Shown piece after piece: positions 44,977 through 54,139 of a stretch of 64,000 nucleotides of DNA. This stretch comes from Hyalangium ruber (lineage in GTDB: Bacteria; Myxococcota; Myxococcia; Myxococcales; Myxococcaceae). Position numbers and translations under genes: made by a program. The number at the start of each line of letters is the position of its first letter. Position 1 is the first letter of the stretch. A model generated the notes under the pieces. The model had not been told where the DNA came from and did not search any database. It saw only the letters and a program-made list of their open reading frames with translations. The stretch spans positions 266,504 to 330,503 of the forward strand of contig NZ_JAXIVS010000014.1 of NCBI RefSeq assembly GCF_034259325.1, given 5' to 3'.

Positions 44977-45690
44977 ATGATCGAGACCTACTACGCGGGT
45001 GCTTACTGGTTGGCTCGCCACGAATCCGCCGAGGCATGCGCCCGGCGCGCGGAAGCCCTCTTTGAACGTCTCGGTCGCATCGAGCCGACGTGGCGGCACT
45101 GGTACGAGACGGGGAGTTCCTTCGCGGAAGCCCGCGAGCGACCGTTCACCCCTGACACCGCGAGCTTCAAGGCGCTCTTCGAGCGGAAGCAGAACCGCAT
45201 GGGGGATGGGTTCAGCTTCTGGCTGTGGACGGGTGACAGTCCCGAGGAGACCACGAGCGTCGATGGGTTCTGCGGCTCCGCCAGCTTCGTGCCCCCTCCA
45301 GTCTGTGTGTTCAAGCCACCCTCGGAAGGGCCCCTGGCGCACCGGGTGCTGACCTCCGCCGTGCTGAGCGAGGTGGTGCGCGCCATGGCGCTGGCCTGGG
45401 AGCCGGAGTGGTGCGTTGCCACCTCCGAGCAACACCGGGACATGCTGGCGAACCATGGGGAAGTGCCAGACGTCTTCGTGGGCTGGGTGATGTACTTCTC
45501 ACGCCAGCGTGGCCCCGTGCCTCCGCTGCCGGCCTCGGTGCGCGTCGAACCCGTGGAGGACAAGGGCACCCTCATCCTCCTCACCCCGGAGCGCTTTACC
45601 GCCTCGAACCCGGAGCACGTCGCCCTGGCAGTACGTGTTCAAGAGCTGCTCGACGCGGCCGGGTTGTTGCGCCCGCTTCAGCCCGGGTAG
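44977..45690 (+). CDS. Imm52-family immunity protein
   Basis: 237 residues, cytoplasmic, starting 13 bp after the Tox-REase-5 stop. The N-terminus (IETYYAGAYWLAR..ES, CARRAEALFERL) and the central SFWLWTG and WEPEWCVATS motifs are those of Imm52, the immunity family found next to Tox-REase-5 toxins in myxobacteria. The protein would protect the producer and its kin against the adjacent nuclease. A GCTT-loop hairpin lies 40 bp downstream. Confidence 0.87.
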   Translation: MIETYYAGAYWLARHESAEACARRAEALFERLGRIEPTWRHWYETGSSFAEARERPFTPDTASFKALFERKQNRMGDGFSFWLWTGDSPEETTSVDGFCGSASFVPPPVCVFKPPSEGPLAHRVLTSAVLSEVVRAMALAWEPEWCVATSEQHRDMLANHGEVPDVFVGWVMYFSRQRGPVPPLPASVRVEPVEDKGTLILLTPERFTASNPEHVALAVRVQELLDAAGLLRPLQPG

Positions 45691-45730
45691 TCGCGGCCCG
45701 CATGAGCAAACCATGAGGAACAAATGAAGT

Positions 45731-45752
45731 GGCCTGGAGGCTTCTCCGGGCC
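45731..45752 (+). terminator. Hairpin after the toxin-immunity pair
   Basis: GGCCTGGAG (45731-45739) and CTCCGGGCC (45744-45752) pair over 9 bp with one T-G wobble and a GCTT loop. It separates the immunity gene from the VWA operon. No T-tract follows. Confidence 0.45.
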
Positions 45753-45810
45753 GTGAGTGCGACCTTTCCGAGCGTCCCGGCCCGTCACCGGCCCGAAGCC
45801 CGGAGGAACC

Positions 45811-46716
45811 ATGTCGCACACTTCCCGTCATCCTCAGACACCCCGTCCGTCCCCGAAGCCATCGAGCCCCCTCCTTTATATGGCGCTGCTCGCCCTGCTG
45901 ACCGGCACGGGCTGCGCGGCGACCCACGGGACCATGAAGGCCGAGCTGCCGCCGATGGCGTTCGCCACCGAGGCCATGGGCGCGCCCGCCCCGCCCCCCG
46001 TCCTCACCGAGAACCACTTCCGGGGAGACCGCGCTGGCAGCATCGCCGAGGACTCGCTCCGAGAGGTGCTCGCCGCGCCCGTGTTCCTCGAGGAGAAGGC
46101 GCGCGTGGGCATCGTCCCCGTGCAGGGCTCCTACGCGCTGGACATGGAAGTCCCGCTGCCGGCGGTCACCGCGGCGCTGGCGGATGCGATGGATGCCTCG
46201 GGCGAGTTCGAGCTGGCCAGCGAGGTGTCCACGGACTTCCCGGTGGACCGAGGCATCTCCGGCCTGCGGGAGCTGGCGGCGCGCTACCGCTGCGACTACC
46301 TGCTCATCTACCGGCACCGCTTCGTGGACGCCTCGTACATGAACAAGGCGGCGTGGGGCTACCTCACGGTGGTGGGAGCGCTGTTCCTGCCGGGCAACAC
46401 CATCGAGAGCGCGGGGGTGCTGGAGGCGACACTGTTCGACGTGAAGACGGGCACATTGCTCTTCACGGTGAACGAGCGGGTTCACAGCGAGGAGCAGGTG
46501 AACATCTGGCACAACGGGCTGAAGGCGCAGTGGATGAAGCGGCAGATGCTCGAGGGGGCGACGCAGAAGCTGGCGGACCAGGTCGTCACGAAGATCCGCC
46601 GGCTGGTGGTGGCGCGCCCGGAGCAGGGGAAGAAGTCCACGGGGGCGGTGGTATCGTCTCCGCCCGTGCCCTCCGCGGTGCCGGTGCCCGTGACGGTGTC
46701 CACGGTGGGTCCGTGA
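45811..46716 (+). CDS. Lipoprotein of unknown function, first gene of a VWA/two-component operon
   Basis: 301 residues from the ATG at 45811 behind GGAGG; the in-frame start at 45757 is not supported by a ribosome site. Signal peptide with lipobox TGTGC (after LLYMALLALL). The mature domain has alternating strands and helices (VGIVPVQGSYALDMEVPLPAV, CDYLLIYRHRF, TGTLLFTVNERVH) that resemble the CsgG/LpoB-like or rhombosortase-distal lipoprotein fold used in stress sensing; the match is weak and I give no family. The next gene starts 16 bp on, so it belongs to a four-gene operon. Confidence 0.8.
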   Translation: MSHTSRHPQTPRPSPKPSSPLLYMALLALLTGTGCAATHGTMKAELPPMAFATEAMGAPAPPPVLTENHFRGDRAGSIAEDSLREVLAAPVFLEEKARVGIVPVQGSYALDMEVPLPAVTAALADAMDASGEFELASEVSTDFPVDRGISGLRELAARYRCDYLLIYRHRFVDASYMNKAAWGYLTVVGALFLPGNTIESAGVLEATLFDVKTGTLLFTVNERVHSEEQVNIWHNGLKAQWMKRQMLEGATQKLADQVVTKIRRLVVARPEQGKKSTGAVVSSPPVPSAVPVPVTVSTVGP

Positions 46717-46732
46717 GCGCGAGCGGAAAGCC

Positions 46733-48424
46733 ATGAAGAGGAACACGACGATGCAGAGGCTCGCGCTGGCCACGCTCACGGTGGCTCTGGGACTCACGGT
46801 GGGAGCCGGCTGCGCCATGAAGGCGCCCATGCACGAGCCCCGCGCGCCCGCCAACACCGAGCAGAGCGGCACCGAGGAGCTCGTGGTCACCACCGGGTAC
46901 AGCAGCCCGCGCTCCGTCACGGAGGTCGAGGAGTCCACGGACTACTCGGGCCTGGCGGTGGTGAACGGCAAGCCGTACGCGGACATGTACTTCAAGCACT
47001 ACGGGGTGAACCCGACCATCGACACGGAGGAGGAGAGTGTCTCCACCTTCTCCATCGACGTGGACACGGCCTCGTACACGTTGGCGCGGGCGTACCTGTC
47101 ACGCGGCCACCTGCCGGAGGAGGAGGCCATCCGGGTGGAGGAGTTCATCAATGCCTTCCGCTACGACTACGCGGACCCGGGCAAGGCCCCGTTCGGGGTG
47201 CAGGTGGAGGCGTTCCCCTCGCCCAACCGCCGGGGCTACCACGTGCTGCACGTGGGGCTCAAAGGGCGCGAGGTGAGTCAGTCCGAGCGCTTGCCCGCGA
47301 ACCTGGTCTTCACCATCGACGTGTCGGGCTCGATGGCGATGGAGCACCGGCTGGGGCTGGTGAAGCGCGCGTTGACGCTGTTGGTGGATCAGCTGGACGG
47401 GCGGGACACGCTGTCCATCGTCGTCTACGGCAACGAGGCGCGCACGGTGCTGGAGCCCACGCGGCTCGCGAACCGTCCGCGCATCTACGAGGCCATCCAG
47501 GCGCTGCGGCCGGAGGGCTCCACCAACGTGCAGGCGGGGTTGAAGCTGGCCTATGCCATCGCGGCGGCCCAGGTGCGCAAGGGCACGGTGAGCCGCGTCA
47601 TCCTCTGCTCGGACGGGGTGGCGAACAACGGCGTCACGGACGGGGACGGCATCTTCGACTCGGTGAAGGAGTACGCACAGAAGGGCGTGCGGCTCACCAC
47701 GGTGGGCTTCGGCATGGGCAACTACAACGACGTGCTGATGGAGCGGCTGGCGCAGGTGGGAGACGGGCAGTACGCCTACGTGGACCGAGTCCCGGAGGCG
47801 AAGCGCCTCTTCGTGGATCAGCTCACGGGCACGTTGCAGCTCATCGCCCGGGACGTGAAGGTGCAGCTGGAGTTCGACCCGTCGGTGGTCTCTCGCTACC
47901 GGCTGATCGGCTTCGAGAACCGGCTGCTGAACAAGCAGGACTTCGCCAACGACCAGGTGGACGCGGGGGACATGGGCGCGGGGCACACGGTGACGGCGCT
48001 CTACGAGGTGAAGTTCCGGGACACGGCGGCGCGGTCGGCCAGCGCCTTCGCGTCCCTGCGCATCCGCTACAAGGATCCGTCCACGCGGCTGCAGGCGGGA
48101 GACTCCCAGCTGGTGGAGAAGGCGCTGCCCACGGCCATCGTCCGCGGGAGCCTGGAGGCGGCCTCCGGACCCTCGCAGCTGTCGCTGGTGGTGGGGCTGT
48201 TCGCCGAGAAGCTGCGCGGCTCGTACTGGGCGCGCACGGTGACGTACGAGGACCTGCTTCGGCTGTGGTCGCAACTGCCCGAGCGCCTGCGCACCCGCGA
48301 GGACGTCACCGAGCTGCGCGAGCTCATCCACCAGGCCCGGACGTACGACCGGCGCGAGGACAGGTTCGAGCGGACGGCGCCGGTGGCGAACATGGACTTC
48401 GACCACATACCGGTGGTGCGCTAG
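46733..48424 (+). CDS. VWA-domain lipoprotein (YfbK-like)
   Basis: 563 residues. Lipoprotein signal with lipobox GAGC. A von Willebrand YP-type N-terminal module (YADMYFKHYGVNPTIDTEE, STFSIDVDTASYTLAR) leads into the VWA domain (about 190-380) with a complete MIDAS motif DVSGS (196-200). A C-terminal DUF3520-like beta-sandwich (about 385-560) follows. These proteins sit on the outer side of the envelope and bind partners through a metal ion. The gene is 16 bp downstream of a lipoprotein and 3 bp upstream of a histidine kinase, so the surface VWA protein may feed the kinase. Confidence 0.9.
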   Translation: MKRNTTMQRLALATLTVALGLTVGAGCAMKAPMHEPRAPANTEQSGTEELVVTTGYSSPRSVTEVEESTDYSGLAVVNGKPYADMYFKHYGVNPTIDTEEESVSTFSIDVDTASYTLARAYLSRGHLPEEEAIRVEEFINAFRYDYADPGKAPFGVQVEAFPSPNRRGYHVLHVGLKGREVSQSERLPANLVFTIDVSGSMAMEHRLGLVKRALTLLVDQLDGRDTLSIVVYGNEARTVLEPTRLANRPRIYEAIQALRPEGSTNVQAGLKLAYAIAAAQVRKGTVSRVILCSDGVANNGVTDGDGIFDSVKEYAQKGVRLTTVGFGMGNYNDVLMERLAQVGDGQYAYVDRVPEAKRLFVDQLTGTLQLIARDVKVQLEFDPSVVSRYRLIGFENRLLNKQDFANDQVDAGDMGAGHTVTALYEVKFRDTAARSASAFASLRIRYKDPSTRLQAGDSQLVEKALPTAIVRGSLEAASGPSQLSLVVGLFAEKLRGSYWARTVTYEDLLRLWSQLPERLRTREDVTELRELIHQARTYDRREDRFERTAPVANMDFDHIPVVR

Positions 48425-48427
48425 CCC

Positions 48428-50269
48428 ATGTGGCGCCGGCTCCTGCCCACGCTGGTGGCCATCGGCATCGGGCTCGCGGTGCTCACCGCGGGCCTGGTGT
48501 CGCTGCACGGCATCTTCGTGCGCGAGCGTGAGGAGGGCCGGCGGGCGCTGGAGGACCGACGCCGAGCGCTGGAGCAGTACGCGCGGCGGGCGCTGACGGA
48601 GACGCTACGGGAAAAACTGGAGGCGGCCAGCACCCGCCTGGAGCGGGCGGAGGCGGATCCGCTGGAGGAGGACACGAACCTCCTGCTCTTCCGGGGAGGG
48701 CGCCAGCTCTTGCCCCGAATCGCCGCGCCGCGCGAGGACGGAGCCACCCCGGCCACGAAGCTCCACGCCGCGCTGGAGGCGGAAGGGCCGGCGGCACTCG
48801 CCGCGAAGGAGGACGAGCCGGAGGACCCGTGGGCGGAGCGGCTGGTGTTGATGGGGCGCTTCCTCGCGGCGCTGAAGGCCTCCGAGCGCCCGGCCATCGA
48901 GAGCACGCTGCGCGAGTGGCTGGCCCACCGCTCGCGCTTCGTGCTGCCGGTGGCGAAGGACACGGCGGCGACGGTGTGGCTGCTGGAGCGCTTCCAGGCC
49001 AAGGGCAATCCGGATCCGGTGCTGATGCGGCTGCTGCTCCGGGACGGAGTGCAGGGGACGGGAGGCTCCCGGGTGGAGGGACTCCAGCGGGTGCTCCTGG
49101 AGCGGCGGGAGTCCTTCGGCCGAGAGGACTTCACCTTCCTCCGCGAGCGCATCGCCCGGCTCTCGGAGCTGACGCACGTGGACTTCGTGGACTTCAACGC
49201 GCGAGCGACGGCCGAGCCGGGGGCGCGCGTCCAGCTCTCGGCCTCGTTGGAGGAGCCGCAGCTCCGACCGGACGGCTGGTACATCGAGCCGCGGGGCACG
49301 AGCGGAATCCGAGGCGTGCGGGTGAACGCCGCCGAGCTGGTGGAGTCGGTGCGAGGCGAGATGCGGGAGCGAGGACTGCTGGAGGACGGGGATCGGCTGG
49401 AGCTGTCGCGCACGGACACGCCGGTGCCGGTCTCCACGCTGGCGGTGGGGCTGGAGTCGCCGCGCATGGTGGCGGCGGTGGCGGAGCTGGAGTCCGGCTA
49501 TCGGCTCAAGGCGCTGCTGTTGGGGCTGAGCGGAGCGCTGGCGCTGGCCCTCATCGGCCTGGCGGTGCTGGCGCACGAGCGCAAGGTGCGCTTCCTGGCG
49601 CTGCGCTCGGAGTTCGTCTCCACGGTGTCCCACGAGCTGCGCACGCCGCTGTCGGCCATCCGGGTGATGGCGGAGACGCTGGAGCGCCGGGTCGGAGGCC
49701 TGCCGGGCGCGGGCAACTACCCCTCGCGCATCATCTCCGAGGCGGACGCGCTGGGCCGGCTGGTGGAGAACATCCTCACCTACAACCGGCTGGAGAAGGG
49801 GCGCTGGGAGGCGCGGCGCGAGCAGGTGCCGCTGGCGGAGCTCGTCCAGCGCGTGGTGGAGGATGCGGGAGCGCAGAACACCACCCAGGTGGCGCTGAAG
49901 ACGGAGGGGCTCCAGGGGCTCTCCGTACCGGGAGACCCGGAGCTGTTGCGGATGCTCTTCTCCAACCTCGTCCACAACGCGTGCCGCTACACCACGCGCA
50001 CGCCGGTGGAGCTGCGGGTGGAGGCCCGGCCGGGCGGCGCCACGGTGGTGTACCTGAGCGACAACGGGGTGGGAATCCCCCAGGAGAGCTGGGAGGCGGC
50101 CTTCGAGGAGTTTCGTCGGTTGCGTCGGGAGGGGCTGCCCGCGCGAGGAGGCAGTGGCCTGGGGCTGGCCATTTGTCGAAGAATCATGTCCCTGCACGGC
50201 GGCGCCATCCGGGTGGCCGCCTCGAGCCCTGAAGGCACCACGTTCGAACTCACCTTCCCCTCCGCATGA
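48428..50269 (+). CDS. Periplasmic-sensing histidine kinase
   Basis: 613 residues. Membrane segments about 5-27 and 360-382 bracket a large extracytoplasmic sensor domain of 330 residues, mostly helical and charged, that I do not recognise. HisKA with H-box SHELRTP (His402), then HATPase_c with N-box NLVHNACRYT, DNGVGIP and GSGLGLA. This is a PhoR/EnvZ-like class. The last codons overlap the response regulator start (ATGA at 50266). The sensor domain and its adjacent VWA lipoprotein suggest envelope-stress sensing, as inference. Confidence 0.93.
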   Translation: MWRRLLPTLVAIGIGLAVLTAGLVSLHGIFVREREEGRRALEDRRRALEQYARRALTETLREKLEAASTRLERAEADPLEEDTNLLLFRGGRQLLPRIAAPREDGATPATKLHAALEAEGPAALAAKEDEPEDPWAERLVLMGRFLAALKASERPAIESTLREWLAHRSRFVLPVAKDTAATVWLLERFQAKGNPDPVLMRLLLRDGVQGTGGSRVEGLQRVLLERRESFGREDFTFLRERIARLSELTHVDFVDFNARATAEPGARVQLSASLEEPQLRPDGWYIEPRGTSGIRGVRVNAAELVESVRGEMRERGLLEDGDRLELSRTDTPVPVSTLAVGLESPRMVAAVAELESGYRLKALLLGLSGALALALIGLAVLAHERKVRFLALRSEFVSTVSHELRTPLSAIRVMAETLERRVGGLPGAGNYPSRIISEADALGRLVENILTYNRLEKGRWEARREQVPLAELVQRVVEDAGAQNTTQVALKTEGLQGLSVPGDPELLRMLFSNLVHNACRYTTRTPVELRVEARPGGATVVYLSDNGVGIPQESWEAAFEEFRRLRREGLPARGGSGLGLAICRRIMSLHGGAIRVAASSPEGTTFELTFPSA

Positions 50270-50970
50270 GCCCACCCACCGCCGGTCCCCGAGTCCTCGT
50301 GGTGGAGGACGATCCGAACCTCCGCCTCACCCTGGTCGACAACCTGGAGGAGGAGGGCTACGCGGTACAGGCCGCGAGTACCCTGTCCGAGGCCCGTACC
50401 CTCTGGAAGGCGGGGGCGGACGTGGTGGTGCTGGACATCATGCTGCCGGACGGAGACGGCTACACGCTGTGCCGGGAGATGCGGCAGGCGGGAACCTCCA
50501 GCCGGGTGTTGATGCTCACCGCGCGCACGCTGGAGGACGACGTGGTGCGCGGCTTCGACGTGGGCGCGGACGACTACCTGGCCAAGCCCTACCGCCTGCG
50601 CGAGCTCCTGGCCCGCATCCGCGCGCTGTCCCGCAGGGGCGCTCCCGCCACGCCCGCCGCCGAGGTGCTCGCCTTCGACCGCTTCCGGGTGGACCTGGAG
50701 TCGCGACGGCTCTTGGACGAGCGAGGCCAGGCGCTGGAGCTGACGCGCACCGAGTTCGACCTGCTGGTGTACCTGCTGCGCAACGCGGGCAAGGCGCTCA
50801 CGCGAGACCAGATCCTCGCCGCGGTGTGGGGCGAGGACACGGTGGTGGACGCGCACACGGTGGACAACTTCGTGTCCAACCTGCGCAAGAAGCTCGAGTG
50901 GACGAGCGCCTCGCGCTTCGAGATCCGCTCGGTGCGCGGCGTGGGCTACCGGATGGACCTGCTCGCCTGA
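50266..50970 (+). CDS. OmpR/PhoB-family response regulator
   Basis: 234 residues. Receiver (about 8-122; acidic pair in VVEDD, phosphoacceptor Asp57 in LDIMLPDGDGY, Lys in AKPY) and a winged-helix DNA-binding domain (about 138-230; LELTRTEFDLLVYLLRNAG, VDNFVSNLRKKLE). It is the cognate output of the upstream kinase, with 4-bp overlap. It probably controls the operon and other envelope genes. A hairpin lies 25 bp downstream. Confidence 0.95.
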   Translation: MSPPTAGPRVLVVEDDPNLRLTLVDNLEEEGYAVQAASTLSEARTLWKAGADVVVLDIMLPDGDGYTLCREMRQAGTSSRVLMLTARTLEDDVVRGFDVGADDYLAKPYRLRELLARIRALSRRGAPATPAAEVLAFDRFRVDLESRRLLDERGQALELTRTEFDLLVYLLRNAGKALTRDQILAAVWGEDTVVDAHTVDNFVSNLRKKLEWTSASRFEIRSVRGVGYRMDLLA

Positions 50971-50992
50971 GGCGCGGTTTCACGCGCGGTGT

Positions 50993-51016
50993 GGGCGGGT
51001 GCGGGAGGGCCCGCCC
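50993..51016 (+). terminator. Hairpin after the response regulator gene
   Basis: GGGCGGG (50993-50999) pairs with CCCGCCC (51010-51016) with a 10-nt loop, 23 bp after the stop at 50970. No T-tract, so its role as terminator is tentative. The remainder of the gap to 51111 shows a purine-rich ribosome site GGAGGGAGGT just before the next GTG. Confidence 0.4.
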
Positions 51017-51110
51017 TGCAATGTCCTCTTCCGAGCAACATAAGGGTGCCATTCCAGGGGGGGACGGACCGGGTTTGTCCTGAGACGGGGTGCCGGTTTA
51101 GGAGGGAGGT

Positions 51111-53681
51111 GTGCTCGACACACCCCCCAAGGCGAGCATTCTCCTCGTCGATGACCTTCCCGCCAACCTGCTCGCATTGGAGGCGCTGTTGGCCCCGTTT
51201 GGCCATCGGCTGGTGCGTGCCGCCTCGGGGCACGAGGCCCTGCGGTGTACGTTGCAGGAGGACTTCGCCGTCATCCTGATGGACGTGCGGCTGGGGGACA
51301 TGAGCGGCATCGAGGTGACGGCGATGCTGCGAGACCGCGAGCGCACCCGGCACACGCCGGTGCTGCTGGTAACGGCGGCCAGCAGTGATGACGTGGAGCT
51401 GATGCAGGGCTACGCCCACGGCGCGGTGGACTACCTGCGCAAGCCCATCGTCCCCGAGGTGCTGCGCACCAAGGTGGCGGTGTTCGTGGACCTCTACCTC
51501 ACGCGCGAGACGGTGCGGCGCCGCGAGGAGCAGCTGCGCTTGCGTGAGCGAGAGGCGCTGGAGAACGCCCACCGCGAGCACCTGCACCACCTGTTCATGC
51601 AGGCCCCGGCGGGCATCGCGATTACGCGGGGCCGCGACTTCGTCTTCGAGTTCGTCAACCCCATCTACGAGCAGATCGCCGGGCGTCCGGTGCCGGTGGG
51701 CCGGAAGATGCGCGAGGTGCTGCCGGAGATCGCCCACCAGCCGGCGCTGATGGCGCCGCTGCGCGGGGTGATGGAGACGGGCCAGCCCTTCCTGGGCACC
51801 GAGTTCCCGATGCGGTGGGACCGTCACGGCACGGGGGTGATGGAGGAGGGCTTCTTCAACCTCATGTACCAGCCGGTGCGCGAGGCGGAAGGGCACGTCT
51901 CGGGCGTCATCACCTTCTCGGTGGAGGTGACCGAGCAGGTGCTGGCCCGCCGTCAGGCGGAGCACCTGGCCGAGGACCTGCGGCGCCAGAAGGAGGCGCT
52001 GAGGGTGAGCGAGGAGCGGGTGCGGCTGGCGGTGGCCTCCGCCTCGCTGGGCACGTGGGACTTCAACCCCGTCACCCGCGAGCTCCAGTGTGACGCGCGT
52101 TGCCGGGAGCTCTTGGGGCTGCCTCCCGAGGGCGACATCGCCTACGAGGACTTCCTCTCGGGGCTGCACCCGGGGGAGCGGGAGCACATCGAGCAGGCGA
52201 TCCGGCGCAGCTTCGAGCCGGAGGGCAGCGGCGACTTCGACGAGGAGTACCGCACGCTGGGCCTGCGGGACGGGGTGGAGCGCTGGGTGCGCGCCAAGGG
52301 CCGAGCGCGGTTCGAGCAGGGCCGCGCGGCGCGCTTCACGGGCACGGTGCAGGACATCACCGAGCGCAAGCACTCGGAGGAGGAGCGCACCCGGCTGCTG
52401 CTGCGCGAGCGCCACCGGGCCGAGCAGCTCAAGGGGCTGGCGGAGGCCTCGGTGGCCATCAACGGCGCGAGCTCCCTGGAGACGGTGCTCTCCATCGCGA
52501 CGGAGTGGGCGCGGGCGCTGGTGGGGGCCCACCAGGCCGTCTCCAGTATGGCCGAGAACCAGGACTGGGAGCAGGCCATCACCTCCGTGTCCCTCTCGGA
52601 CAAGTACGTCCCGTGGAAGGACTCCCTCCAGGCGCCGGAGGGCAGCGGCCTCTACGCCTTGGTGTGCGAGACGAACCAGCCGATGCGGCTGACGCAGGAG
52701 CAGCTCGAGGCCCACCCCCGGTGGAAGGCCATGGCCCGGCATGCGGACAAGCACCCGCCCATGCGCGGCTGGCTGGCGGCGCCGATGGTGGGCCGCGACG
52801 GGAGGAGCCTGGGCCTCATCCAGCTCTCGGACAAGCTGGAGGGAGACTTCAGCGAGGAGGACGAGTCCATCGTGGTGCAGCTGGCGCAGATGGCCAGCGT
52901 GGCGGTGGAGAACGTGCGGCTCTACGTGGACCTGGAGCACCGCGTGCAGGAGCGCACCCTGCAGTTGCAGGAGGTCAACCGCGAGCTGGAGTCCTTCAGC
53001 TACTCGGTGTCACACGACCTGCGCGCGCCGCTGCGGCACATCACCGGCTTCGCCCAGCTCCTGGAGCGGCGCAGCGGGGCGACGCTGGACGAGGCCTCGC
53101 GTGGCTTCCTGAAGACCATCGTCACCGCGGCGCAGCAGGGCGGCACGCTGGTGGACGACCTGCTGTCGTTCGCGCGCATGGGCCGGGCGGAGCTGCACAA
53201 GAAGACGGTGGACCTGGGCGTGCTGATGGGAGAGGTGCGCCACGAGCTGGAGGCCGACGCCGGAGGGCGTGCCATCGACTGGCGCATTGGCTCGCTGCCA
53301 ATGGTGAACGCGGACCCGGTGCTGCTGCGTCAGGTGGTGCGCAATCTGTTGGGAAACGCACTGAAGTACACGCGCCCCACGACCCATGCGGTGATCGAAG
53401 TCGGGGCCCGCGAGTCGGAGGGAGAAGTCGAGGTGTGGGTGCGAGACAACGGAGTGGGCTTCGAGATGCAGTACGTGGACAAACTCTTCGGCGTCTTCCA
53501 GCGCCTGCACACCGTGGATCAATTCGAAGGCACGGGCATCGGCCTGGCCAACGTGCGACGTATCATCTCCCGCCATGGCGGGAGGACCTGGGCGGAGGGC
53601 GCCGTGGGGCAGGGCGCTACGTTCCACTTCTCGCTGCCTCTTGCTACCCCTGAAGTGAAGGACACCCACCGTCGTGACTGA
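51111..53681 (+). CDS. Hybrid sensor histidine kinase REC-PAS-PAS-GAF-HisKA-HATPase
   Basis: 856 residues from the GTG at 51111 behind GGAGGGAGGT. Order: receiver (about 8-125, Asp58 in LMDVRLGD), PAS (about 150-285), PAS/PAC (about 300-425, GTWDFNPVTRE, TGTVQDITERK), GAF (about 430-605, RLTQEQL, AAPMVGRDGRSLGLIQLSDK), HisKA with H-box SHDLRAP (His635) and HATPase_c (NLLGNALKYTRP, DNGVGF, GTGIGLA). No membrane segment. An N-terminal receiver fits input from another kinase. The kinase C-terminus is closely similar to that of the truncated kinase at the left window edge. The next gene starts inside the stop region. Confidence 0.94.
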   Translation: MLDTPPKASILLVDDLPANLLALEALLAPFGHRLVRAASGHEALRCTLQEDFAVILMDVRLGDMSGIEVTAMLRDRERTRHTPVLLVTAASSDDVELMQGYAHGAVDYLRKPIVPEVLRTKVAVFVDLYLTRETVRRREEQLRLREREALENAHREHLHHLFMQAPAGIAITRGRDFVFEFVNPIYEQIAGRPVPVGRKMREVLPEIAHQPALMAPLRGVMETGQPFLGTEFPMRWDRHGTGVMEEGFFNLMYQPVREAEGHVSGVITFSVEVTEQVLARRQAEHLAEDLRRQKEALRVSEERVRLAVASASLGTWDFNPVTRELQCDARCRELLGLPPEGDIAYEDFLSGLHPGEREHIEQAIRRSFEPEGSGDFDEEYRTLGLRDGVERWVRAKGRARFEQGRAARFTGTVQDITERKHSEEERTRLLLRERHRAEQLKGLAEASVAINGASSLETVLSIATEWARALVGAHQAVSSMAENQDWEQAITSVSLSDKYVPWKDSLQAPEGSGLYALVCETNQPMRLTQEQLEAHPRWKAMARHADKHPPMRGWLAAPMVGRDGRSLGLIQLSDKLEGDFSEEDESIVVQLAQMASVAVENVRLYVDLEHRVQERTLQLQEVNRELESFSYSVSHDLRAPLRHITGFAQLLERRSGATLDEASRGFLKTIVTAAQQGGTLVDDLLSFARMGRAELHKKTVDLGVLMGEVRHELEADAGGRAIDWRIGSLPMVNADPVLLRQVVRNLLGNALKYTRPTTHAVIEVGARESEGEVEVWVRDNGVGFEMQYVDKLFGVFQRLHTVDQFEGTGIGLANVRRIISRHGGRTWAEGAVGQGATFHFSLPLATPEVKDTHRRD

Positions 53682-54135
53682 GCTCAAGAGAATCCTCCTG
53701 GTGGAAGACAGCGCCAATGACGTGGCCCTCTCGTTGGCGGCCCTGGAAGAAATCCAGTTGGCCAACGAGGTGGTGGTGGTGCGGGATGGGCAACAGGCGC
53801 TCGACTTCCTGCGCAAGAAAGGCGAGTACGCGCACCGCACCGACGGCAACCCGGCGGTGGTGTTGCTGGACCTGAAGCTGCCCAAGGTGGACGGCATCGA
53901 GGTGCTGTCGCAGGTGAAGGGGGACGCGGAGCTGAAGTCCATCCCCATCGTCATGCTCACCTCCTCGCGGGAGGAGCGGGACCTGGCGCGCAGCTACGGG
54001 CTGGGGGTGAACGCGTACGTGGTGAAGCCGGTGGCCTTCCCGGACTTCGTCTCGGCGCTCAAGGAGCTGGGGCTCTTCTGGGCGGTGGTGAACCAGCCGC
54101 CACCGGGCTCGCTGACGCGGTCGGGAGGCAGGTGA
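53674..54135 (+). CDS. Single-domain response regulator (Rcp1-like)
   Basis: 153 residues from the GTG at 53674, which overlaps the kinase stop by 8 bp. Receiver only: LLVEDSANDV acidic pocket, Asp66 in LLDLKLPKVDG, TSS and VVKP. The long insertion (LRKKGEYAHRTDGNP) before beta-3 places it in the Rcp1 subgroup. A short Pro/Arg-rich tail follows. It lies between two kinases and can shuttle phosphate between them; no output domain. Confidence 0.94.
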   Translation: MTELKRILLVEDSANDVALSLAALEEIQLANEVVVVRDGQQALDFLRKKGEYAHRTDGNPAVVLLDLKLPKVDGIEVLSQVKGDAELKSIPIVMLTSSREERDLARSYGLGVNAYVVKPVAFPDFVSALKELGLFWAVVNQPPPGSLTRSGGR

Positions 54136-54139
54136 GCCG

